From a virus, in the IMG/VR virus record IMGVR_UViG_3300037502_000623, positions 1 to 47,593 of that record: 47,593 nucleotides of DNA. One strand, given 5' to 3'. Position numbers and translations under genes: made by a program. The notes beneath the pieces were generated by a model, which did no database searches, was not told where the DNA came from, and worked only from the letters and a program-made list of their open reading frames with translations. Each line of letters opens with the position of its first letter. Within the stretch, counting starts at the first letter, position 1. Of the stretch, positions 8,701 to 15,647 are shown in pieces.

Positions 8701-10624
8701 ACACCTGCTTGACCACGGCGGCATCAGCCGGGTTGGAGATGTCTTTGCCTGCAAGGGGACTGTCCGGGCGCAGGATCAGCGCGGTGGGGCCAATACCAAG
8801 CGCCTTACCAAACGCTTTAGGGTCATCAATCTTGGTGACCGTTGCGAGATCAACCGCAGGTGTAGCGGGGGCGGTAGGTTTGGTGGGCTCGACGGGTTTG
8901 CCGGGGGTAAACGGCCCCGAGAATAGATCCCCTTGCCCAGTCTTCTCCGTCTCAGCCCGAAGTTCCCTGTACTGCTTGTCAAGCGCGTCCAGTTCTGCAA
9001 TATCCATCCCGGGCAGAGTCATCTGCGCACTGGTGGGGATGGGCGCACGCTTAGCCGCCTGCTGCTTCTGGAACTCAGGCAGTCCAGCAAAAGCCTCTAC
9101 GAGCGCCGCCTTGCGTTCCGCCCGCGCCTGTTTAATAGCTTCCTCGTACTGCGCTTTCTTCTCTTTCGTCAGGGTGCCAGCAGCCTGCTCGGCATCCAGT
9201 TGCGCTTGCAGGGCGGCTTCCGCCTCACGCGTCGCGTCAATTTTCTGCTTCTCATAATCAGGCAGGCCAGCGAAAGTTTCCTTCAACCCCGCCAGACGTT
9301 CTGCTCGCGCCTGTCTAATAGCCGCATCGTACTGGGCTTTCTTCTCTTTCGTCAGAGTGCCAGCGGCTTGTTCCGCAGCCATCTGCTCTTGCAAGGCGGC
9401 TTCCGCGTCCTTGGCGTACTGCGCCTGCTGCTTATTAAACTCAGGCAACCCGGCGAACGCTTCGGTAAGTTCTTTCTCACGCTGAGCGCGAACCTGCGCA
9501 AGAGCAGCGTCGTACTGCGCTTTCTTCTCTTTCGTCAGAGTGCCAGCAGCCTGCTCGGCGTCCATCTGAGCCTGCAATGCAGCTTCAGCTTCCTGAGTAT
9601 CGCGCTGTTCTTTCTTGTACGCACCACGGGCCTGCAACCCTTGGCCCACACCACCCACGGCACCAAACGCACCGCCACCGATTGCGCCTTTGACAAACGC
9701 CTCAGAAAACCGGTCAAAGTTCTCTTTGGAGAAAAAGTCTTTTGTGCTGCCAGCGATTTGTTCAGCAGTTGCGCCGATGGTTTCCTGCGCAGCCTCGGTA
9801 AGTCCCTCTACGCCAGCGGCCTTTGCCGCTTCATTGCGGATGTACTTCCAAACCTTGGGTGCAGCGCCAGTTTCCTTGGCGATCTGCTCTACAACTTTCA
9901 ACTTACCAAACGCGCCGAGGTTACTAAGCAACTTGGCGGGCAGAACTGAATCCAGCACGGAAGCGATACCACCAGCCAACGCCGAAATACCCGGCCCCAT
10001 CTCGCCGGTCTCTTTATATATACCCTGAAAGATCTCAGGGGCAGTCTGAGACAGAGACCCGAGGTACACACCACCGTACATGGCGCGACGACCAGCGGCC
10101 TCACCAACTTGTTTAGCAGCGGCAATCGCAGCAGGAGCCGCAGGGCCAGCGGCCATCGCACCACGAAGCGCAGCCTGACCAGCAAGCCGGGTGCCTGCCG
10201 CACCTAAACCCACGCCGGGGATCAGAGACGTGAGAACGCTCGGGCCAAGTTCACCGATGGTTTCCGCGCCGTACTGAAGTGCTTCGTACGGACCGCCGAT
10301 TTCTCTGAACGATTCAAACTGCTGGGGGTACTTGGCTTGCAGGGCCTCACGCGACTGCTTGGCTTCCTGCATTTGCTTGGCAGCGTATTCGTCTGCGCCA
10401 ATCGCACTGCCGATCATCGCGGGGATCACATCCCCCAGAGCGATACCTGTTTCCCCCAACCCCCGCATAAAACCGCGTTTCAGCAGGGTACCAATCCCTA
10501 CGTCGGGTTTAGGCAGGGTGAAATCATATTTTTGCGCGAGCGCCTTGATCTGCTGCTGAATCTCGGCATCGGAAAGTTCGTCACGGAATTTAACTGGCCC
10601 GAGTTTCGGCAGGTTGATGATCAT
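2783..10624 (-). CDS. giant polyvalent internal virion / ejection protein with L,D-transpeptidase-like and HExxH motifs
   Basis: A 2613-residue protein and the last gene of the late operon. Regions in order: an N-terminal Gly/Ala-rich part with possible membrane segments (about 60-330); three tandem 60-residue coiled-coil repeats (about 340-520); a long Pro/Thr/Ala/Gln low-complexity linker (about 560-900); helical sequence; a hydrophobic segment (IIKAVVTAMVAAGFIF) near 1240; an L,D-transpeptidase (YkuD)-like domain about 1300-1440 with His1392 (MHSVW) and Cys1422 in SFGCINV; an HEGTH zinc-protease-like motif at 1573-1577; then more than 1000 mostly helical residues as in phage large polyvalent proteins. 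Size, position after the tail genes and peptidoglycan-active motifs suggest a protein packed in the virion and ejected with DNA, comparable in role to T7 gp16. The motifs are seen; the role is inferred. The usual Arg after GC-I in YkuD enzymes is Asn here. Confidence 0.75.
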   Translation of the reverse strand: MIINLPKLGPVKFRDELSDAEIQQQIKALAQKYDFTLPKPDVGIGTLLKRGFMRGLGETGIALGDVIPAMIGSAIGADEYAAKQMQEAKQSREALQAKYPQQFESFREIGGPYEALQYGAETIGELGPSVLTSLIPGVGLGAAGTRLAGQAALRGAMAAGPAAPAAIAAAKQVGEAAGRRAMYGGVYLGSLSQTAPEIFQGIYKETGEMGPGISALAGGIASVLDSVLPAKLLSNLGAFGKLKVVEQIAKETGAAPKVWKYIRNEAAKAAGVEGLTEAAQETIGATAEQIAGSTKDFFSKENFDRFSEAFVKGAIGGGAFGAVGGVGQGLQARGAYKKEQRDTQEAEAALQAQMDAEQAAGTLTKEKKAQYDAALAQVRAQREKELTEAFAGLPEFNKQQAQYAKDAEAALQEQMAAEQAAGTLTKEKKAQYDAAIRQARAERLAGLKETFAGLPDYEKQKIDATREAEAALQAQLDAEQAAGTLTKEKKAQYEEAIKQARAERKAALVEAFAGLPEFQKQQAAKRAPIPTSAQMTLPGMDIAELDALDKQYRELRAETEKTGQGDLFSGPFTPGKPVEPTKPTAPATPAVDLATVTKIDDPKAFGKALGIGPTALILRPDSPLAGKDISNPADAAVVKQVLEAYASGKPATGAAAKIEEFLNRPEFEGVSDVDGSVTQPTGTSTDVAGQPTDVAPTGTTESTERGGVGSAVQPAGEPQGTTEAQPGAVEGATRTADQVFYEAKEAGDKAMALLSKNGRLPPSGSKKRAEYDALMDRFSQLKEEWAALTAKKPSPPLPTTQAAPSETSVQTAEPSAVTEGAPTQTAEGQAAPSTAETVTQPPTTATTDVTQTPEAQQGEAQGQEAPATPPPASDAQVLEEQVALTTAAEAWADFADPLRQPMWSMLSPVQQVAWTDAVESGQPTIDAAIQIAPLDRTVDAADLWADFSDPKDQPLWTQLTPEQQQAWITVINGRGPSGYATTEISPPKPPPADIAGNQRSLSALRTDMDVVQERLGKSRKKLNEVERAAHAYFSKVIPELAIQAVAHDLALAPTAYRNALMVLPSASVKGAPSKGLLSQLGPEPFFGNQAEAAFFMGQGGKNAANAALWIRSNLSAETVARFESLIDYYTRQMQRKDDYLRWHNERQQQRLEDESDVIDGKDLIREVRDTKFLQERTQSALTPEEVQTLENEYGAPSGSSRFLSKLRADVVKYVQDGANAVASSIRSIIKAVVTAMVAAGFIFNPNFVSNSEAVVVHTPTVSQAVSTVQVPPEVAARMSDAGQLAYKTLFSAIKNDLQQADKFLIIADKPTARMFVFNPDGSLLMERKTLFGAAVGDYLKGSNVLPENRITPAGLFNLGLRAGGKTASDYDFKKVFVLDKAIDGEYSVTIMHSVWLKESDAKQRMAALKTGAADDARFSFGCINVDRDSYEYLIKNHESQMDGAKLFVVPDNQAEVKDFLTGKVNKDGLTREQVPLSAGLKNTLGLNASLEQAMLHKAAHPVIIETLKAGNFEVALGLLADSTRSGFYTQVARKLMPLMKGVKVTVGGDQSSYDPATNTITLRDGATDYEILHEGTHAALSHVLDNASHPVTQQLKTIFNAVRGSVDGAYGATNLQEFAAEIWSNDDLRSRLQAYVPNGQKMSLWDRFMNAMRRWLGFPTKTESAVDRVDRLLNEIISVPPMSRTGDTLFAQSMTNPHLARDILRGMGDTMSKLPAMNETRATQFLGKLEGLTSLARQQAYRLLNLPQLAEVSERVLGPGAKKFAENVSLMEGYQHILLKRMQPLNNRLQEFTQDPKYAEFSALVHDTTIPDVNPMREHSSYQNQPDKYALWPEFNRRYRALGPKGMALFKDLFATYKELDKLLEESLKFNISAMVPDQKDAMSAYQKIMLKLAEIRIDHYAPLYREGIFWLNYELDGKTYRPAFTSAVERDAALRQVEAQGATNIESFSRVEEMNSRNMPDGTMLAAIVDIMKKTGAGAEAIDQLTLLVVKALPETSILKSRQRRQGTPGYIDNAAYVFSRASANSAQQLARMRYGESLMNNMKEMAEAQSKLRGMPSAYAKELYEEFVGRRKYAMNPDVHWAARYASAGAYYFNIAGNISSAVVQTLQTPMVTMPHLGGEYGFAKAGRALLNALNLYRRSGFKLSTKELTGETSERRAMLSIENLLSKGFEGVEQYRGLITALEAKGLLQTTTVHEALRSEKELGERMVNTSGKLREITNFITNGLFHHSERMNREISAVAAFDLEMDRLKSQGVPEAEREARAIEKAIRVVQYTHGASGSLSGPGISQTNIGRVLTVFKRFAFSMYYMLFDTMFRALPRKGATAEQQRMISAARRQLAGVYGMAALFAGAKGVPLYWIAELAYNAFQDEDDDDFDTVMRKLLGEFLYKGPINYVTNLSIADRVGWTDLIFREAKGDKTDASFMARALESALGAPYAMVDSIDRARDLIAEGHLGRGIEAALPVALRNVLKGFRYSTEGANTLRGDPVMGEIGGYNAAMQVLGFAPADLIRQYEENAYGKSKDKAITDQVKKNLKRYYIAMREGDTEAMNKAEDRLYAIGDKYPELGISPDMLRRSVKARDKISDEMYLHHGVTYSKKLRPVIEQAIGELQ
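9055..9600 (-). repeat. three tandem 60-residue coiled-coil repeats within the giant protein gene
   Basis: Three copies with a 180-bp period. Each encodes a segment containing EAALQ, EQAAGTLTKEKKAQY, a basic RAxR stretch and FAGLPxF/Y. The copies differ at many third positions but share long identical DNA words (the word for AGTLTKEKKAQ recurs near 9170, 9350 and 9535). Heptad-like Ala/Gln/Glu/Lys composition suggests a rod-like coiled coil. Boundaries are approximate. Confidence 0.85.
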
Positions 10625-10636
10625 CAGTCACTCCAC

Positions 10637-13432
10637 TCAATCAAGCAGCGCATCAGCTAACCTTACCGTACTATCAGCCGTACCACCTAACCCGGCAATC
10701 CCAGACGCCCCCAACGCACCCAAGTTTGCGATGAATTGCTGTTGGAATGCCTGCTGTGTTCTGTTTTCCAATATCTGCCGCTGGGTAGGCGTTGAGTTCT
10801 TGTACTGTTCAGATCTCTGAAGCGCCTGCAAATAGGGCTGGAAATCAGTGGTCATCTTACGAGCGACCTCAGCAAGCCGTGCTTGCGCTTGCAAATCCCC
10901 AGCTCTAGCCCGCCCCTCAATAACCGAGAGTTTTCTCACGTTGAGGTCGTAATTCGCACGGAGGGCGGCACCCTGCTGCGCTGTGGCTGCTTGTTGATTT
11001 CTTAGTTGTTGGACACCCAAATTGAACTGATTCTGGTTCCCCGCTTCCCCGAGTCCAGCGGTTACGCCGGTAGCGTACTGTTGTTGCTCCAGACTGGCTT
11101 CGGCTGTCTGGGCGGTGAGCCCCAACTGATCCGCCTGATTCTGGAGCGTACGGATGTTGGTGGCATTGTCTCGGGCTTCTTTACGGTTGCCCTGAGCGAG
11201 GTTCATCGCAAACCGATCCTGCTCTTCACGCAGGTCATCGAGTTTCTCTTTACGTGCAACCAACGCCGCCTTGGCAGTAGTGAAGTCATTCAGCCCTGCC
11301 GTAGCCCCCTCAGCAAGCGCCACACCTAGTTTTTTGGGTGACTGCGCCATGGTGAGTCCAGCCCGCACAAGTGCTTCCCAAGGAGCCTGCTTCTCTGCCT
11401 TCTCGATACGGGCCTCACGTTTTTGCATCCGCTCTTTCTGTGCGGTCAAGAACGGTTCTTGAGCCTTACCGAGTTTTTCTGCCTCGGCTTCCACTCGCCT
11501 TTGGTATTCCTCGGGATCAAAACCACTGAGCCCAGCCGAGAATTTAGGAATCGTCGGGGCATCTGGAAGGTCGGGTTTCACATAATCCAAACCCTTTATG
11601 CCCCCCAATCCCGGTGTCGCAATTCCAGCAGGGGCTGCCCTTTGAGCAAGAGCGCCCAAAGACGGTGTTTCAAACCGAGTGGGTCCGCCAGCGGGACGAG
11701 CGGTCGCCGGAGTAGTAGCGGGGGTAGCAGCGGGGGTAGGGGTGGGAGCAGCAGCGCCAGCTTCTGCCGCACGAAGCATGTCGTAAAACGGAGTGGCCGT
11801 TCCAGAACCAATACGGAACGAGGACTGGGCTTTTTCGTAATCTGGCCCAACCAGTCCCAACGCCCGCGCAGCACGGGGAATACCAAGCGCGTTTACAAGG
11901 TAGTCACTCCCCTTTGCAAGAGCATTGACGGGCATACCGACCAAAATGTCCCCCGCTGCCGCCACCGGCCTGAGAAGGTCAATCCCAGCCCCCCTCAATG
12001 CTGCGCGATCTTCTTTCGCCAGTTGTTCGCGACCCTCTGGGGTTTTATTCAAAGCCGCAATCCGCGCCTCCCGCGCCCTAAGTTGGGCGTTGTACCGGTC
12101 ATACGGCGGAATGTATTCCTCACCCGGGGGAGGATTCATGATCCCACCATACTGATACCGCTCAACCTCACCACCATCATTGAACGCAACGATGCCCCCC
12201 GTTGCCATCGACTGGGGCAGATTAGAAGGAAGACCAGCAACGCCCACAGGCTGCATGGCCTGATCCATGAACGTATTCGTGTCTTGAGGTACCGAGATGG
12301 CAGGCTGCTGCGCTGCCTTCTGTTTTTGCAGTGCGACAGGAACACCAATCAGATCGCTGAGCGTATCGTTCTTAACACCCTGCTGAACCTGCTCCAGAGA
12401 AACCGAGTCAGGATCAAACAACACCTTGCGGTTGACGGCGGGCAAACCACCCGTAGCCATGCTCACGGGACCGCCCTCGGCAAACATCTTCGATGCGCCA
12501 TATGCGGCAGTGCCAAGACCAGCCAACTGATTCACCATCGGCGGAGCGGCTTGATACTGGGTCGTCGTTGTACCCGGCTGAGCGTAACCACGCAGGAGCG
12601 CGTTGAACTGATTGAGGCGCAGCATAGGATTCTCTTGCGCCTGAGCAAAGTTCTGGATTCGCTGGTTGATGACGGCCTGATCCCGCTCGCGCTGGAGAGC
12701 GCCCATTTGATTCTGGGTGCCGATAATGTCGCGCTGTGCTGCAAGCTGTTTAGTACCGAGATCACCCAGTTGACCGTATCCGGCAAGCGCGGTGTTGAGG
12801 CCCTGAAGTCCGAGATTCGCACCGAACTGTTGAGCCTGCTGCGCTTGTTGGAATGCGTTCTGAAGGCCAGTCGCTTGGATGTTCTGCTTCTGGCGCATGA
12901 GTTCAGCGTTAGCCTGAGCCCCGGCAAGACCTTGACGGACACCACCAAAAGCACCCTGCTGAGCAAACTTGGCGTTCATTGCCTGATTGGCAATATCCGC
13001 CTGCCGCTGCGCTTGCTGCTGCTGAACGTCAACCACGTTCTGCATGTACGGGGACATGAACGACTGCATGGAGAACGGGTTGGTCGCCATGCCCATGTAG
13101 CGATCACCAATACCCGCCGCACCAAGAGCAGCACCCTGAGTTCCAGCCGTTGCAGCGCCAAACTGACCGGGGAGTTGCAGATTCCCGGCAGCGCCAAACG
13201 CCTGCTGCTGAAGCGGGGAGAACCCAGCTACGTATTCCTCAGCGTTCTGGCTATACGGTGTAAACGGTTTGATCCGCGTGATTTCTTGACCGCCGCCTTC
13301 TATGGGCGTGGTTTCAAACAACTCTTTGGTTGCACCGCCAATAAGGGTCTCAACCTGAGGGCGCAGCCATTCAGGGACATTGGTTTGCGTAACCGTGCTA
13401 CTAGTAGGACCGCCGCCGCCACCGCCACTCAT
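10637..13432 (-). CDS. putative internal virion / structural protein
   Basis: A 931-residue protein between the GNAT-like gene and the giant protein gene. It begins with a Gly-rich start (MSGGGGGGPTSST), then a region with MSPYMQNVVD and GAFGGVRQ (about 125-165) that I associate with internal or DNA-ejection proteins of podovirus-like environmental phages. Long Gln/Ala-rich helices follow (about 135-290), then repeated Gly-Gly turns (MATGG, DGGEVERYQYGG, about 315-435), an Ala/Thr/Pro linker, and a C-terminal helical region rich in Ala, Gln, Arg and Glu. An AGGGGG-type ribosome site precedes the ATG. It likely forms part of the inner core or ejection apparatus with its neighbours. There is no catalytic motif I can point to; the role is inferred mainly from context. 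Confidence 0.65.
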   Translation of the reverse strand: MSGGGGGGPTSSTVTQTNVPEWLRPQVETLIGGATKELFETTPIEGGGQEITRIKPFTPYSQNAEEYVAGFSPLQQQAFGAAGNLQLPGQFGAATAGTQGAALGAAGIGDRYMGMATNPFSMQSFMSPYMQNVVDVQQQQAQRQADIANQAMNAKFAQQGAFGGVRQGLAGAQANAELMRQKQNIQATGLQNAFQQAQQAQQFGANLGLQGLNTALAGYGQLGDLGTKQLAAQRDIIGTQNQMGALQRERDQAVINQRIQNFAQAQENPMLRLNQFNALLRGYAQPGTTTTQYQAAPPMVNQLAGLGTAAYGASKMFAEGGPVSMATGGLPAVNRKVLFDPDSVSLEQVQQGVKNDTLSDLIGVPVALQKQKAAQQPAISVPQDTNTFMDQAMQPVGVAGLPSNLPQSMATGGIVAFNDGGEVERYQYGGIMNPPPGEEYIPPYDRYNAQLRAREARIAALNKTPEGREQLAKEDRAALRGAGIDLLRPVAAAGDILVGMPVNALAKGSDYLVNALGIPRAARALGLVGPDYEKAQSSFRIGSGTATPFYDMLRAAEAGAAAPTPTPAATPATTPATARPAGGPTRFETPSLGALAQRAAPAGIATPGLGGIKGLDYVKPDLPDAPTIPKFSAGLSGFDPEEYQRRVEAEAEKLGKAQEPFLTAQKERMQKREARIEKAEKQAPWEALVRAGLTMAQSPKKLGVALAEGATAGLNDFTTAKAALVARKEKLDDLREEQDRFAMNLAQGNRKEARDNATNIRTLQNQADQLGLTAQTAEASLEQQQYATGVTAGLGEAGNQNQFNLGVQQLRNQQAATAQQGAALRANYDLNVRKLSVIEGRARAGDLQAQARLAEVARKMTTDFQPYLQALQRSEQYKNSTPTQRQILENRTQQAFQQQFIANLGALGASGIAGLGGTADSTVRLADALLD

Positions 13433-13440
13433 ATAACCCC

Positions 13441-13875
13441 CTAAATCAGTGTTTCAACCAAGGTGAGCCTTGGCTCAAACCCAAAACGCTTCCATAGCCG
13501 CACGATGGTGTCGCGCCCGTACCCTTGGATTTTCGTCGCCCCGCGTTGTTTTAGCAACTCTTTGAACTGCTGAAACGTCTCAGGACCGGAAATAAGTTTG
13601 CCGCCAATCGTCGTTACGAACGCAACCCGATGTTTTGGGTAGTTTGCAAACGCCACGGTCGCAGCACCGTGAATCTTTCCGTCGCCATCTACAGCGACTA
13701 CAAGCAGCCAGTTTCCTGAAGTCAGAAACATCTGCACATGATCCGCGTTGTAGTTCTCATACCAGTCCGGGAAATCAGGACTGCTGGACAACGCTTCTTC
13801 AACAAACTCAACTACAAACGGCCACACCCTGTTGACATACGCAGTATCAACGTACTGGATAGAAATGTCTGCCAT
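13441..13875 (-). CDS. GNAT-fold protein resembling T7 gp13-type internal virion protein
   Basis: A 144-residue protein with the layout of a GNAT acetyltransferase: an N-terminal helix (VWPFVVEFVEEAL), a central strand pair (WLLVVAVDGDGKIHGAATVAF), and a C-terminal part with GATKIQGYGRDTIVRLWKRFGFEP, matching the usual GNAT ending. Small GNAT-like proteins related to T7 gp13 are common next to internal virion genes, where they may be structural rather than enzymatic. The acetyl-CoA loop (Q/RxxGxG/A) is not clear, so catalysis is doubtful. Its ATG overlaps the preceding stop (TAATG), indicating coupling with the 368-residue protein gene. Confidence 0.6.
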   Translation of the reverse strand: MADISIQYVDTAYVNRVWPFVVEFVEEALSSSPDFPDWYENYNADHVQMFLTSGNWLLVVAVDGDGKIHGAATVAFANYPKHRVAFVTTIGGKLISGPETFQQFKELLKQRGATKIQGYGRDTIVRLWKRFGFEPRLTLVETLI

Positions 13876-14981
13876 TAAGCCGCCACAAACTTATTCGGGT
13901 TGATCTGTTTGCCTTGCTTGGGATTGCCGGTACGAGCCTTACGCACTCGGTCCATCATCGCGTACAACTGTTTGGCACCGGCATCGGTCGAGCCATTCCC
14001 AAGGTGGGACACAACATCCGCAGGGATCACGAACTCACCATCAGCCAGACGGGCAGGACGCTTGTTGGCAATAGTAGCGGGGATGTGATCGGACATGCCG
14101 TCACCCGGGCCTTTAAGCAGTCGGCCACCATCAGAGTAAGAGCCCAGATCGGCAATACCGCCGCGAGCCATACGAGACGGAAGCGTAGCGGCCTGATACG
14201 TGTCGGGGTTAAAACGGAAGCGAGAAAGTGCCCCGCTGTAAGGCTCTTGCCCCGGAACTTTATCCCGATTAGTCAGGGCCATCAGACCAAGACCGCCAGC
14301 GCCAGCGCCAAGCGCAAGTTGTTTTGTTGGGGACAGGCCCTTCCACCACTGCGTGGGGCTTTCCAAGAAACCGGGTTTACCTGTCGGCTGGCCGAAGGTC
14401 GATGGCGAAGCGCTGGGGGTACCGTACAGTTTAGAAGCGGCATTCGGGTCAGACAGCAAAGACGGAATACCGGCTTGAGTTGGCGCGGGAGCGACCGCCG
14501 CCACAGGAGGCGCAGCACCTGCTTGGGCCGCAGCAGCTTCCGCACCGAGCCCATATCCTTCCATCGGCATGCCCAGAGCATCCACACCGGCCATCATGCC
14601 GGGACTCTCGGACATTGCTTGGAGGAGGCCCTGATTAGGATTGCCCAGCAGACTGTCAATAAGACTTCTGCTCGTGTCACCGGCCATCATCCCGGCTTCG
14701 GCACCCGTAAGTCCAGCAGCCACCTCTGGACTAGCAGCGACAGCGGCGTCTGCAACGGAAGGGGCAGCACTACCAAGCGTGCCAAGCGCATTAAAAACCT
14801 GACCGCCAATACCGCCAGTGATCCCACCAAAGAGTGCGCCCTTAACTATGTCGTCCATATCGCCGCCACGCAGCGCGGCGCTACCACCACCAAGGGCTGC
14901 GCTAATAAGAAGCGGCTCCATGCCGGTGTTGTATGTACGTCGGCCAGACCGGTAACCGTTGAACTTGTTAGGGATGAGCAT
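13875..14981 (-). CDS. virion-associated Gly/Ala-rich protein
   Basis: A 368-residue protein. An AGGAG site five bases before the ATG supports the start at 14981 over the internal Met at residue 21. The N-terminal half is hydrophobic and Gly/Ala-rich (ALGGGSAAL, GALFGGITGGIGGQVF) and could contact or insert into membranes. The middle is a Pro/Ala linker. The C-terminus holds a well-defined block (GPGDGMSDHIPATI, ARLADGEFVIPADVVSHLGNG, AKQLYAMMDRVRKARTG). I know this block from phage virion proteins near the tail and ejection genes, including tape-measure-like ones. It sits between the lectin-like 215-residue gene and the GNAT-like gene. Most likely a component of the ejection machinery or the inner core; no enzyme motif is visible. 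Confidence 0.6.
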   Translation of the reverse strand: MLIPNKFNGYRSGRRTYNTGMEPLLISAALGGGSAALRGGDMDDIVKGALFGGITGGIGGQVFNALGTLGSAAPSVADAAVAASPEVAAGLTGAEAGMMAGDTSRSLIDSLLGNPNQGLLQAMSESPGMMAGVDALGMPMEGYGLGAEAAAAQAGAAPPVAAVAPAPTQAGIPSLLSDPNAASKLYGTPSASPSTFGQPTGKPGFLESPTQWWKGLSPTKQLALGAGAGGLGLMALTNRDKVPGQEPYSGALSRFRFNPDTYQAATLPSRMARGGIADLGSYSDGGRLLKGPGDGMSDHIPATIANKRPARLADGEFVIPADVVSHLGNGSTDAGAKQLYAMMDRVRKARTGNPKQGKQINPNKFVAA

Positions 14982-14999
14982 ACAAACTCCTGAACCGCA

Positions 15000-15647
15000 T
15001 CACTGCACAAGGGCAGACACAAAAGTCAATGAGGCAATCACTGATGGTATGGCTGGGCGCGTCGGGCTTGTGCCAGTTGCATAACTAACGATTGACACAT
15101 CAGTACTCGTAGAGGACCACACTAGCTGAAGGTAGTCATTTGCTCTCATACTCGACACGAAATTCAAAGCGCCGATTGTATGAAACGGGTCGCCAGAACT
15201 TTTTCTGGGAGGCAGCCCAAATCGACTGTTAGACGCCGGTATATCAACCCCGTTTAGCCTAACCCATACATCAGCATCTTGCTCTGCGTTGCTGTCGCTG
15301 TTGAACTGGATGCTGAACTGTAAGTTATACACCCCCTCCTGTTCAACAACAAACCTAGATCCGCTGGAAAGTCTTACACCGTTACTCTCGGTAGTGGTGT
15401 TTAGGGTGATCGGGTACGCAGTCGTTGTGCTCGCTATTGTTTGTGTCGTGGAGTCGCTGAATGCACCAAACGGAAAGCTAAGGCGCTGACCACCAAGGGG
15501 GGAAGCAAGTTGCCCGAGGTTGTTGCTCAGTTGGTTGAAGTACAGACGCAGCACATTGGAGTACTGATCCTGATAGAGCGGCCCCCACTGCTGAGGCGCG
15601 AGCGGTAGGCTTGGAGTGGGCGGAAACCGAAGATAACTATTACTCAT
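15000..15647 (-). CDS. putative beta-rich fibre or decoration protein
   Basis: A 215-residue protein with a Pro-rich start (RFPPTPSLPLAPQQWGPLYQDQYSNVLRLYFNQL) that may attach it to the virion, followed by a Ser/Thr-rich beta region. The pattern GSRFVVEQEGVYNLQFSIQF ... DADVWVRLNGVDI ... MRANDYLQLVW resembles jelly-roll C1q/TNF-like domains found at the tips of phage fibres. Its ATG overlaps the stop of the upstream nozzle-like gene by four bases (ATGA), indicating translational coupling. Likely receptor-facing or decorating the tail. The fold is inferred from the strand pattern only. Confidence 0.55.
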   Translation of the reverse strand: MSNSYLRFPPTPSLPLAPQQWGPLYQDQYSNVLRLYFNQLSNNLGQLASPLGGQRLSFPFGAFSDSTTQTIASTTTAYPITLNTTTESNGVRLSSGSRFVVEQEGVYNLQFSIQFNSDSNAEQDADVWVRLNGVDIPASNSRFGLPPRKSSGDPFHTIGALNFVSSMRANDYLQLVWSSTSTDVSIVSYATGTSPTRPAIPSVIASLTFVSALVQ

